Shown here: positions 17,558 through 26,827 of the stretch, piece after piece | Layout of the letters: each line of letters starts with the position of its first letter | Numbering within the stretch: the first letter of the stretch is position 1 | Assembly: GCA_963841885.1 (NCBI GenBank) | Contig: CAWJEK010000021.1 | Coordinates: 224,634-288,633, forward strand | DNA: 64,000 nucleotides | DNA from: Bog-756 sp963841885 | GTDB lineage: Bacteria > Actinomycetota > Acidimicrobiia > Acidimicrobiales > RAAP-2 | Reading direction: 5' to 3' | Notes under the pieces: generated by a model | Told to the model about the DNA's origin: nothing | Database searches by the model: none | What the model saw: the letters and a program-made list of their open reading frames with translations, nothing else | Made by a program: the position numbers and the translations under genes

Positions 17558-20264
17558 GGGGTCTCCATCCGGAGGTCGACCACCGGGAAGGCCTGGTCGA
17601 TCAAATCGGCCACGGTGCCGTCGCCCAGCGGGACGTTGAAGTCGGCCGCCACCGTCCGCCGGGGCAGTGACGGATCGGGCTGGACGGGAACGACCGCCTC
17701 GGCCGTCGCCGAACGCAGTCGCACCGAGCCGCCGGCGCCCACCCCGAGCCCGTCGAGGTCCTGGGGGTTGGCCCGCAGCGCGCCCGGAGCGACCAGGTCG
17801 GACAGCTCGGGGACGGCCGACACCGCGGCGCCGTCGTCGTAGAGCACCCGGGAGACCACCAGCCGCACCGAGTAGCCGTCGAGGGGGGACACGTGGGGGA
17901 CGTCGAGGTCCGCGGGGCCCGACAGCACGGCCGGGCGGGCCGGGCCGGCATCGCCGTCCGACGGCCCGGCCGGCACCGCGGCGTTCGGCGCACCGGCGTT
18001 CGGCGAGGCGGCGAGACCGGCCTGGAGGCCGGTGCCCTGGCGCTCCACCGACTCCACGCCGGGCACGGCGATGGGATCGAGCGGGGCGGGGCGGCGGCCG
18101 AAGGTCACCTTGGCGGACGCCAGCGGGGCCACCACACCGTCGGACGCGCCGTGCGAGTCGAGCACGGACCGGGTGATGCCGCGGTGGGAGGGGGCGAGTC
18201 GCTCGATCTCGTCCCACACCGCGCCCACCGAGTCGAAGCCCAGGTCGTGGCCCAGGTGGAAGGCCAGCTCCGAGGCGATCATCCAGTCGGGCCAGCACTG
18301 TCCGGGCGGCACCAGCTTCTGGCCCAGCCGGAAGATACGACCCTCGATGTTGGTGGTGGTGCCCGGTCGCTCGTGCGCGTCGGCGGCCGGCAGGACCACG
18401 TCGGCATGCTCGAGGACGGCACCCGGTGCGGTGCCGACGGCGACGACGAACCCGGCCCCGTCGAGCGCCTTGGCGGCCAGGCGTCGGTCAGGGAAGTCCG
18501 ACAGCGGATCGGCGCCGAGGAGCACGAGCGCCTCCACCGGGGCGCCCTCGGGCTGGTCACCGGCCGCGGCGGCCAGGATGGCGGCGGTACCCCGTCCGCG
18601 GGCCACGGGCGCCGAGCCCCAGGCCGCGGTGTACCACTCCCGCCCGGCGTCCAGCGATACCCGGCCCGGCAGCACGCCCGGGGCCAGTCCCATGTCCAGG
18701 GCGCCCAGCACGTTGCCGCGCCGCAGGGCCGGCAGGAACCGGGCCTCGGGCAGGGCCTCGGCCAGGCGCTGGGCGGCGTCCGCCACCAGCTCCCCGTCCT
18801 CGGCCAGCGACGGTCGGCCCACCACCACGACGACCGGCCCTTCGCCGACGAGGCGCCGGGCGGTGTCGAGCGAGTCGGCGTCGACGGTGGACGGAGCCGC
18901 CCCGTCCGCCACCAGCGCCTCCACCAGGCCGGTGGCCTCCCCGGGCGCGTAGCGGAGGGAGGCGGCGGCGTGGGCCGTCAGCGAGGTGGCCTGGGGCGAC
19001 AGCTCGACGATCGACAGGCCGCCGTCGACGGCGGCGGCGCGCAGCCGCAGGAAGAGCACCGGCAGCTCCTCGCGCACGTCACCGGCCAACAGGATCACGG
19101 TGCCGGCCGACGCCGCCTGGTCGATGGTGGCGCGGGGCAGGCCGAGCACCGTCTCGGCCGGCAGCCCGTCGCCGAGCTGGGCGTCGACCGAGTCGGTGCC
19201 GAGGACGCCCTTGGCCACCCGGGCCCAGGCGTAGGCCCCTTCGTTGGTGAGCCGCGCCCCTCCACCACGCCGACCGCAGCCGGGTCGGTGGCCGCCGCCC
19301 GCCGGAGGCCGGTGGCGGCGGCCTCGAGGGCCTCGTGCCAGGAGACCGGCACCAGGCTCCCGTCCTTGCGGACGAGCGGTTCGGTCAGGCGGTCGTCGCG
19401 GTTGACGGCGTCGGCCGCGAACCGGCCCTTGTCGCAGAGCCATCCGTGGTTCACGGGGTCGATGTCGATGCCGAGCAGCCGGGTGAGCCGGTTGGCCGAC
19501 GACTGGACCGCCACACGGCAGCCCAGCGCGCAGGTCGTGCAGGTGGACTCGACCTGGTCCAGGTCCCACGGACGGGCGGCGAAACGGTAGGGCGAGGCGG
19601 TGAGGGCGCCCACCGGACAGATCTGCACGGTGTTGCCCGAGAAGTAGGAGGTGAAGGGGAGCTCGGGGAAGGTCGCCACCTGGAGCTGCTCGCCCCGGCC
19701 GATGAAGTCGATCTGCGCCTCGCCCGCCACATCGGAGGCGAAACGGGTGCAGCGGCTGCACTGGATGCACCGCTCGCGGTCGAGCAATACCAGCTCCGAG
19801 ATGGGGATCGGCTTCTCGAAGTGCCGCTTCTCCTCGACGAAGCGGGTCTCCCCCGGGCCGTAGGCGAGCGTCTGGTCCTGCAGCGGGCACTCGCCCCCCT
19901 TGTCGCAGACCGGGCAGTCCAGCGGGTGGTTGATGAGCAGGAATTCGAGGACGCCGTCCTGGGCCTTCTTCACCTTGTCGGAGTCGGTGACGACCTCCAT
20001 GCCCGGCGTCGCCTCGATGAAGCAGCTGGGCATGAGGGTGGCGCCGCGGGGACCGCTGACCTCGACGAGGCACATCCGGCAGACGCCGACGGACTCCATG
20101 CGCGGGTGGTAGCAGAAGCGGGGGATGAACGTGCCCGCCCGCTCGGCCGCGGCGATGAGCATCTCGCCCTTGTGGGCGCGCACGGTCCGGCCGTCGAGCG
20201 TGATCTCGATGTCCTCCACGGGTGCTGTCTCCTCGGCCCCGACGGGCGTCGCCTGGTCAGTCAT
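17554..20264 (-). CDS. nuoG: NADH-quinone oxidoreductase subunit G (apparent frameshift)
   Basis: The iron-sulfur and molybdopterin-like subunit of the peripheral arm. It starts at ATG 20264 (MTDQATPVG). The N-terminal [2Fe-2S] ligands are in FCYHPRMESVGVCRMC, followed by the LDCPVCDKGGECPLQ motif, the CIQCSRC cluster site and CTTCALGCR. The rest is a degenerate molybdopterin-oxidoreductase region. The frame breaks near 19257-19260, in a run of C on the plus strand: residues up to VGVVEGRG lie in one frame and GARLTNEGAYAW onward in the next. Restoring one base gives 903 residues. The break is most likely a homopolymer error, since the gene is otherwise intact. Confidence 0.93.
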
Positions 20265-21562
20265 AGGGACAGCCCCCCTCCTTGATGTGGACCAGGAACT
20301 CGTCGCGGAACATCGTGATGGCCGAGCTGATGGAGGACGGGATCGAGGGCCCGAGCACGCAGATGGTGGTCTGCTGGGGCGGCCAGGCCACCCCGGGCGA
20401 GATGTTGTCGCAGGCGTCCATGAGCAGGTCCAGGTCCTCTTCGCGGCCCTCGCCCCGCTCGATGCGCTCCATGATCCGCTCGAGCCAGCCCGAGCCCTCG
20501 CGACACGGTGTGCACTGGCCGCACGACTCCCGCGAGAAGAACTTGGTGATGCGCCAGGCGGCCCGCACCGCGCACGTGTGGTCGTCCATGACCACCACCG
20601 ATCCCGAACCCAGCATCGAGCCGGCCTCGGCCACCTCGTCCTGGCCGAGGGGCAGGTCGATCTGGTCGGGACCGAACCACGGGGCGGACACCCCACCGGG
20701 GATGAACGCCTTGAGCCCCCGGCCGTGCGGGATGCCGCCGCCCAGCACCGGTGCGTTGATGAGGTCGTTGAACGTCGTCTTGACCATCTCGAGCTCGAAC
20801 ACGCCCGGATTGGCGACGTGACCGGCCAGGGCGAACAGGCGCGTACCGGTGGACCGGCCGCCGCCCAGGGCGGCGAAGGCCGCCCCGCCGTTGGTCATGA
20901 TCCAGGGCAGGTTGGACATGGTCTCGACGTTGTTGACGACCGTGGGGTCGCCGTAGAGCCCGATGGCGGCGGGGAAGAACGGGGGCTTGATGCGGGGGAA
21001 CCCGCGCTTGCCCTCGAGCGACTCGAGCAGCGCGGTCTCCTCGCCGCAGATGTAGGCGCCGGCCCCCGGATGGACGACCACGTCCACCGAGAATCCCGAG
21101 CCGAAGATGTCGCGGCCCACGGCCCCGTGGGCGTACGCGTCGTTGAGGGCGGACTGGACCCGCTCGAGGCCCGAGCGCGAACTCGCCCCGCAGGAAGATG
21201 AACACCCGCGTGACCTGCAGCGCGTAGGCGGCGATCACGACGCCCTCGACCAGCTGGTGCGGGTCCCGTTCGACGAGCAGGTGGTCCTTGAAGGTGGCCG
21301 GCTCGGACTCGTCGCCGTTGACCACCAGGTACGTCACCGGGTTCTTGCGCAGCATCGACCACTTGCGGCCGGCGGGGAATCCGGCCCCGCCCCGCCCGAG
21401 CAGGCTGGCCGCGTCGACCTCGGCGGCGACCTCCTCGGGGGTCTTGGCCAACGCCGCCCGCAGGCCCTCGTAGCCACCGGTGGCCAGGTACCGCTCGAGG
21501 GTGTACGAGTCGTCGTAGCCCATCCGGGAGGTGACGATCTTCGGCGGGTCGGTGATGGCCAT
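20257..21562 (-). CDS. nuoF: NADH-quinone oxidoreductase subunit F (apparent frameshift)
   Basis: The NADH- and FMN-binding subunit, the electron entry point of complex I. Visible: SLLGRGGAGFPAGRKWSM and NGDESEPATFKDHLL (NADH/FMN loops), GAYICGEETALLESLEG, and the [4Fe-4S] ligands ESCGQCTPCREG plus a later cysteine. The frame changes near 21168-21172: the segment up to FLRGEFALG is in one frame, and LERVQSALNDAY onward in another. Removing one base restores 434 residues. It starts at ATG 21562 overlapping the nuoE stop; its end overlaps the nuoG start by 8 bases (ATGACTGA). Confidence 0.94.
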
Positions 21563-22248
21563 CAGGCGCCTCCCCCACTGGTGGCGGCCTCGCGGGCGGC
21601 CCGGGCCTCGGCGGCGGCGCGCCGCTCCTCGGCCACCGCCTCCGGATCGGCCTCGAGCCCGGTGGACCGGCGGACGCGGATCAGGGTCCCGTGCGGAGGG
21701 ATCTCCGCGTCGCGGGCGCCGGAGCGGAGCTCACCGATCAGGCGGTCGAACGACTCGGGGGTCTGGGCGCCCACATAGCGGTGGTTGACCTGGACACACG
21801 GCGCCCGGTCGCAGTCGGCCAGGCACTCGGCCTCCTCGAGGGTGACCGTGCCGTCGGCGGTGGTGCCGCCGCAGCCGATGCCCAGCGAGTGCTCGGCGTG
21901 CTCCAGCAGCTCGCCGGCTCCGCCCAGCAGGCAGGCGATGTTCGTGCACACGGCGACCACGTACCGGCCGACCGGCTCGGTGTGGAGCATGTCGTAGAAC
22001 GAGGCGGTCCCGAGCACCTCGCCGGGGGTGACGCCGACCAGGCCGGCGATGTCCACCATGGCCTCGGGGGTGAGCCAGCCGTCCTGCTCCTGGGCGAGGT
22101 GGCACAGAGGGATCAGGGCCGAGCGGGGCTCGGGGTAGAGGGCGATCAGCTCGCGGGCCCGGGCCACGATGTCGGACGACAGGTGGGTGGGAGCGGCCGG
22201 GGCCAGGGCGGCGCGTCGGGGGGCGGCCACGGGGGTGCGCTCGGTCAC
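21562..22248 (-). CDS. nuoE: NADH-quinone oxidoreductase subunit E
   Basis: A 228-residue thioredoxin-fold [2Fe-2S] subunit. The cluster ligands are visible as CTNIACLLGG and the later EAECLADCDRAPCVQVNHRYVG. I chose GTG 22248 because the nuoD stop overlaps it as GTGA. The C-terminus has an extra ~50 residues rich in Arg/Ala/Glu. It works with NuoF in the NADH dehydrogenase module. Confidence 0.95.
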   Translation of the reverse strand: MTERTPVAAPRRAALAPAAPTHLSSDIVARARELIALYPEPRSALIPLCHLAQEQDGWLTPEAMVDIAGLVGVTPGEVLGTASFYDMLHTEPVGRYVVAVCTNIACLLGGAGELLEHAEHSLGIGCGGTTADGTVTLEEAECLADCDRAPCVQVNHRYVGAQTPESFDRLIGELRSGARDAEIPPHGTLIRVRRSTGLEADPEAVAEERRAAAEARAAREAATSGGGA

Positions 22249-23675
22249 CGGTCCACCTCCCCCATCACCGGGTCGATGGTCGAACACACCACGACGGCGT
22301 CGGCCAGCAGGCCGCCGCGCATCATGACCGGCATGCCCTGCAGGTTGACGAAGCTCGGGCCCCGGATGTGCATGCGGTAGGGCTTGGGCCCGCCGTCGGA
22401 CACCAGGTAGCAGCCGAGTTCGCCGCGGGGGGACTCGATGGCCACATAGACCTCGCCCTCGGGCACCCGGAAGCCCTCGGTGAAGACCTTGAAGTGGTGG
22501 ATGAGCGCCTCCATCGACTCGTCGATGCGGCCGCGGGGCGGCGGGGTGACCTTCTTGTCCTGGACCCGGTAGTCGCCGGCCGGCATCTTCTCGACGACCT
22601 GGCGGATGATCCGGATCGACTCCCGGATCTCGTTCAGGCGGATCGAGTACCGGTCGAAGTTGTCGCCGAAGGTGCCGACGATCACGTCGAACTCGACCTC
22701 GTCGTAGCGGAGGTAGGGCATGGTGCGCCGCAGGTCCCACGGCACCCCGGTCGACCGCAGGATCGGCCCGGTCAGCGACAGGGCGAGCGCCTCCTCGGCG
22801 GAGATGTTCCCGATGCCCTCGGACCGCTGGCGGAACACCGGCTGGCCGGTGAGCAGCTCGTCGTACTCGTCGAGCCGGGGCAGGACGGTGTCGCAGATGA
22901 CCGTGACGTCGTCCTCCCAGCCGTCGGGCAGGTCGGCGGCCGTGCCGCCGGGACGGATGAAGTTGTGGTTCATCCGCAGTCCGGTGGTCTTCTCGAAGAA
23001 TGCGAGGATCATCTCCCGCTCGCGGAAGCCGTAGATCATCATCGACGTCGACGCGTGGTCCATGCCGTTGGTGGCCATCCACATCAGGTGGGACGACACC
23101 CGGTTGAGCTCGGTCAGCAGCATCCGGATCCAGTCGGCCCGGGCCGGCATCTCGATGCCCAGCAGCGCCTCGACGGCGAGCGACAGGACCAGCTCGTTGT
23201 GGAGCGGGGACAGGTAGTCCATCCGGGTGACGTTGGTCGACCCCTGGACGTAGGTGAGCTCCTCGGCCGTCTTCTCCATGCCGGTGTGGAGGTAGCCGAT
23301 GATCGGCTTGGTGCGCAGCACCGTCTCGCCGTCGAGCTCCATCATGAGCCGGAGCACGCCGTGGGTCGACGGGTGCTGCGGGCCCATGTTGATGATCATC
23401 GTCTCGTCGTCGCTCTGCTCGACGTCGATGTCGTCGGAGTTGACGACCACCCCTTCGGGCAGCCGCAGGACGGCGCCGGCCTCACGACGGAGCTCGTCGG
23501 GCGCCGTCTCCTTCCGCCGGAAGAGCTCCTGGGCCCCCTCGGACGTCTCGATGAGCAGGCCGCGCTCGGTGCCGACCTCGGAAGGCTCCGCGTACTCGGC
23601 CCCCGAGACGGGATCGGGGAGGACGGTGTCGGGATGGGCCACGGCGTCCCCGCCGTCGGTCGGGGTCCCGCTCAT
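22245..23675 (-). CDS. nuoD: NADH-quinone oxidoreductase subunit D
   Basis: 476 residues, the 49-kDa-type subunit that forms the quinone pocket with NuoB. It starts at ATG 23675 (MSGTPTDGG). After an acidic leader of ~90 residues the family motifs appear: INMGPQHPSTHGVLRL (quinone-site histidines), GYLHTGMEKTAEELTY, TELNRVSSHLMW and the C-terminal DPVMGEVDR. The leader is longer than in most NuoD. The start overlaps the true end of nuoC (ATGA), although an upstream nuoC frameshift puts the two in one open frame here; this is not a genuine nuoCD fusion. Confidence 0.95.
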   Translation of the reverse strand: MSGTPTDGGDAVAHPDTVLPDPVSGAEYAEPSEVGTERGLLIETSEGAQELFRRKETAPDELRREAGAVLRLPEGVVVNSDDIDVEQSDDETMIINMGPQHPSTHGVLRLMMELDGETVLRTKPIIGYLHTGMEKTAEELTYVQGSTNVTRMDYLSPLHNELVLSLAVEALLGIEMPARADWIRMLLTELNRVSSHLMWMATNGMDHASTSMMIYGFREREMILAFFEKTTGLRMNHNFIRPGGTAADLPDGWEDDVTVICDTVLPRLDEYDELLTGQPVFRQRSEGIGNISAEEALALSLTGPILRSTGVPWDLRRTMPYLRYDEVEFDVIVGTFGDNFDRYSIRLNEIRESIRIIRQVVEKMPAGDYRVQDKKVTPPPRGRIDESMEALIHHFKVFTEGFRVPEGEVYVAIESPRGELGCYLVSDGGPKPYRMHIRGPSFVNLQGMPVMMRGGLLADAVVVCSTIDPVMGEVDR

Positions 23676-24201
23676 CGGGGCCCCGGGGCGCTCTTGAACT
23701 GCACCGGAACCCGGCCGACGCCGAAGTCCTTGCGCAGCGGGATGGCCCTCCCAGTCCTCCGGCAGCAGGATCCGGGTCATGTCGGGATGCCCCTCGAACA
23801 CCACGCCGACGAGGTCGTAGGCCTCGCGCTCCATGGCCTCGGTGCCGGGGTAGAGGTCGAAGAGGGTGGGCACCGTCGCATCGTCGGCCGGGACCTGGAC
23901 CCGGACGCGCACCCGGCGCACCTGGCTCAACGACAGCAGGTTGACGACCACCTCGAACCGCTCGGCCACCACGCCCTCGGGCAGCCGCCGTCCGGGATGG
24001 GTGAGGTAGTCGACGGCGCACAGGTCGGCGCACGTCTCGAAGCCGGCGTCACGCAGGACCGGACACCACGTCGAGGTACTGTCCGCGGGTGGGGAACAGG
24101 AGCTCCTGGCCGAGGTGGCTCGGTCGGCGGGCGGACGATCCCCCGGCCAGGCGCACCACGGGCGCGTCGGACGTGGTGGCCCCGTCGGACGCCGTGGTCA
24201 C
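23672..24201 (-). CDS. nuoC: NADH-quinone oxidoreductase subunit C (two apparent frameshifts)
   Basis: Peripheral-arm subunit. The start GTG 24201 overlaps the nuoB stop (GTGA). The first ~50 residues (ending GQYLDVVS) are in one frame. VLRDAGFETCADLCAVDYLTHP through DLVGVVFEGHPDMTRILLPEDWEGHP is in a second. The family's C-terminal signature LRKDFGVGRVPVQFK, with TGA overlapping nuoD, is in a third. The breaks are near 24058-24063 and 23738-23741. Each is explained by one extra base; the 530-base span minus 2 is 176 codons, a normal NuoC length. Two independent insertions in an essential 0.5-kb gene suggest sequence errors. Confidence 0.88.
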
Positions 24202-24836
24202 AGGGGCTCACCCACGCTGCGGGCGATGATCGGGTTGCGCTTGGGGGTGCCGAGGTGCACGGCGTCGGGACGGTCGGGGGTCCAGCCCGAGGTGCCGTCG
24301 CCGGGGTCGCGGGCGTCGTCGGTGTCACCGCCCTGTGAGTTGTCCAGGAACACACCGGCGCCGCGGCGCCGGGTGATGTCGTCGGTCCGCACCTTCTCGT
24401 GGAGGGTGAGGATGGCGTGCATCAGCGTCTCGGGGGTGGGCGGGCAGCCCGGCGCGTAGACGTCCACGGGCACGATCTGGTCGACGCCCTGCACGATGGC
24501 GTAGTTGTTGAACATCCCGCCGGTGCTGGCGCACACGCCCATCGACAGCACCCACTTGGGCTCCATCATCTGGTCGTAGACCTGGCGGAGCACCGGGGCC
24601 ATCTTCTGGGACACCCGGCCGGCCACGATCATCAGGTCGGCCTGGCGGGGGGACGCCCGGAACACCTCCATGCCGAACCGGGCCAGGTCGAAGTCGGCGG
24701 CGCCCACCGACATCATCTCGATGGCACAGCAGGCCAGGCCGAAGGTGGCCGGCCACATCGAATAGGTCCGGGCCCACTTGACCAGGTCCTCGAGACGGCC
24801 GGTCAGGAAGTTGTGCTGGAGATCCTCGAGGCCCAC
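24198..24836 (-). CDS. nuoB: NADH-quinone oxidoreductase subunit B
   Basis: A 212-residue subunit holding the terminal [4Fe-4S] cluster N2 next to the quinone. Visible: WPATFGLACCAIEMM (two cluster cysteines), GVCASTGGMFNNYA and VDVYAPGCPPTPETLMHA. I chose GTG 24836 (VGLEDLQHNFL) because GGGAGG lies about 10 bases upstream. The C-terminal ~50 residues (from RRRGAGVFL) are a disordered extension typical of actinobacterial NuoB. Confidence 0.95.
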   Translation of the reverse strand: MGLEDLQHNFLTGRLEDLVKWARTYSMWPATFGLACCAIEMMSVGAADFDLARFGMEVFRASPRQADLMIVAGRVSQKMAPVLRQVYDQMMEPKWVLSMGVCASTGGMFNNYAIVQGVDQIVPVDVYAPGCPPTPETLMHAILTLHEKVRTDDITRRRGAGVFLDNSQGGDTDDARDPGDGTSGWTPDRPDAVHLGTPKRNPIIARSVGEPL

Positions 24837-24852
24837 GTCGTCGTCCTCCCGC

Positions 24853-25345
24853 TCAGGCCGCGCGGCCGGGGCCGGTCGGCGACGTCGCCGGCACGGACGG
24901 GTCGGAGGCGGGCGGGGCGGGCACCGGCGATGCGGGCGATCGTCGAGCTCGACGTGCGGGACGGCATGGCGCCGAGCACCCGCTTCGACGGGCCCCAGTT
25001 GAGCGCCCCGTTGCCGACCAGGAAGACGAAGGAGATGAACACCACGGCGGCGAAGACGAGCACCTCGACGAGCCCGAAGGAGCGCAGCTGCCGGAAGATC
25101 ACGGCCCACGGGTAGAGGAACACCACCTCGATGTCGAAGATGATGAAGATCATCGCCACCAGGTAGAAGCGGACCGGGAACCGGGTGGGCGGCTCGATGG
25201 CCGGCACGATTCCGCACTCGTAGGGCGCGACCTTCGCCGCCGTCGGCCGCTTCTTGGGCGCGAGCAGGGCCGACGCCACGAACGAGAGGGACGCGAACAG
25301 GAAGCCCAGGATGATCAGGATCAGGATCGGCAGATAGTCGTCCAC
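24853..25345 (-). CDS. nuoA: NADH-quinone oxidoreductase subunit A
   Basis: The first gene of the operon: three membrane helices with KVAPYECGIVPAIEP and RFYLVAMIFIIFDIEVVFLYPWA, the core NuoA motifs. It starts at GTG 25345, with no ribosome site but a TAAAAAT element 8 bases upstream. As read, the frame runs on to 24803 and overlaps nuoB by 34 bases with an odd Arg/Ser-rich end. A one-base insertion between about 24870 and 25010 would instead give a Pro/Ala tail ending at TGA 24855-24853, just before the nuoB ribosome site. I give that end, but it is an inference. The membrane core is certain. Confidence 0.88.
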
Positions 25346-25350
25346 AGCAA

Positions 25351-25364
25351 GTGATTTTTATCAC
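25351..25364. promoter_or_regulatory. candidate Rex operator at the nuoA start
   Basis: GTGATTTTTATCAC is a perfect inverted repeat, GTGAT-N4-ATCAC. It lies 5 bases upstream of the nuoA GTG and covers its A/T-rich -10-like stretch. Known Rex sites have the form TTGTGAA-N4-TTCACAA, so spacing and arms agree except for one symmetrical base. A rex gene is 11 kb away in the same window, and Rex controls nuo in Streptomyces. The site lies in the 115-base region shared with the divergent geranylgeranyl-reductase-family gene. Confidence 0.55.
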
Positions 25365-25447
25365 GCACCCCTCCGGGGGGCACATCCGGCCGCCGGGGCC
25401 CCGCCCGGGCCCGGGGGACCGGTGTGCCGACCGGGGTGCCGCCCCCG

Positions 25448-25453
25448 TAGCAT
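25448..25453 (+). promoter_or_regulatory. leaderless -10 (TAGCAT) of the geranylgeranyl-reductase gene
   Basis: TAGCAT followed by 7 bases and GTG 25461. An in-frame ATG at 25452 overlaps this hexamer, so the GTG is the better start. Confidence 0.5.
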
Positions 25454-25460
25454 GTCGGGC

Positions 25461-26796
25461 GTGACCCCACCGGCCGAACCCGCCACCGCCTCCGCCGACC
25501 CCGCCGTCCCGGCGGAGGGACACGTCCACGACGTCCTGGTGGTGGGGGGCGGCCCCTCGGGCTCCTCCTGCGCCTACTGGCTGGCCGAGGCCGGCTGGGA
25601 CGTGGCGCTGGTGGAGAAGAAGGTCTTCCCCCGGGAGAAGACGTGCGGTGACGGCCTCACCCCCCGCTCGGTGCGCCAGATCGCCGACATGGGCATCGAG
25701 GGTGCCCTGGCCGGCGCCCACCGTTACGGCGGCCTGCGCACCCACGCCTTCGGTCGGACCCTCAACCTCCCGTGGCCCGAGCACCCCTCCTTCCCCTCCT
25801 ACGGCTACGTCATCACCCGCCACGACCTCGACGCCCTGGTCAACGACCGGGCGGTGAAGGCCGGAGCCACCGTGTTCCAGGGGACGGAGGCGCTCCAGCC
25901 GATCCTCGACGAGGACGCCCCGCGGCCGCCGGGCGCCCGGCTCCCCTCGTGCGTGGGCGCGGTGGTCAAGGACAAGGCGAGCGGAACGGTCCGGGAGCTG
26001 CGCGCCCGCTACGTGGTGGTGGCCGACGGCGCCAACTCGCGCTTCGGCCGCGCCCTCGGCACCAGCCGGGACCGGGCCCAGCCGATGGGCATGGCCCTGC
26101 GCGGGTACTACTCGTCACCCGGCCACGACCAGCCCTTCATCGAGTCCCACCTCGACATCCGGGACGGCGACGGCAACGTGGTGCCCGGCTACGGCTGGAT
26201 CTTCCCGCTCGGCGACGGACGGGTGAACGTCGGCGTCGGCCTCCTCTCCACCGACCGACGGTGGAAGGGCGTCAACACGGGCACCCTGATGGACCACTTC
26301 GTGGCCTGGGCGCCGAAGGAGTGGGAGCTCTCCCCCGCCACCAGCCTGGGCCCGGCCACGGGCGGCAAGCTGCCCATGGGGCTGTCGGTCGGGCCGCGCC
26401 TCGGCGCCACCACCCTCGTCGTGGGCGACGCCGCCGGATCGATCAATCCGTTCAACGGCGAAGGCATCTCCTACGGGTACGAGACCGGCCGGTTGGCGGC
26501 GGCCTCGCTGGGCGAGGCCCTGTCGGGCGACGGCTTCGCGGCGTTGTCTCGCTACGAGGACCGCCTGGACGAGGCCTACGGCCTCTACTACCGGGTGGCC
26601 CGGGCGTTCATCCGGGTGATCGCCCGACCCGAGCTCATGAAGCTGTGCGTCGGCACCGGGATGCACTCCGAGCCGCTGATGTCCTGGATCCTGAGGATCA
26701 TGTCCAACCTGGTGCGACCCGACGAGACGGGACCGGCCGAAGCCGCCTACCGCGGCGCTCGCCACCATCGCCCGCCTGGCTCCCGAGGGGATCTGA
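25461..26796 (+). CDS. geranylgeranyl reductase family flavoprotein (apparent frameshift near the end)
   Basis: A FAD-dependent reductase of ~444 residues after correction. Visible: the Rossmann motif VLVVGGGPSGSSCAYWLAE, EKKVFPREKTCGDGLTPR, VVADGANSRFGRALG, and VVGDAAGSINPFNGEGISYG (second FAD motif). The family saturates isoprenoid chains; next to nuo, the likeliest substrate is the menaquinone side chain (MenJ-like), which is inference. Near 26753 one extra base shifts the frame. The proper ending ALATIARLAPEGI with TGA 26794-26796 is in the other frame, while the uncorrected frame runs to 26870 with an Arg-rich tail. It is divergent from nuoA. Confidence 0.85.
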
Positions 26797-26827
26797 CCCG
26801 CAGGTCGTACCCGGAGCGCCGCCGCCC

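Noticed and set aside
9165..20696. Long overlapping open frames on both strands of the nuo region
   Set aside because: They are Arg/Pro/Gly-rich shadows of the nuo genes created by high third-position GC and carry no domain.
22245..23972. A nuoCD fusion gene
   Set aside because: The joint open frame arises only because a one-base insertion near 23739 shifts nuoC into the nuoD frame. The true nuoC ending, VGRVPVQFK and TGA overlapping the nuoD ATG, is present in another frame.
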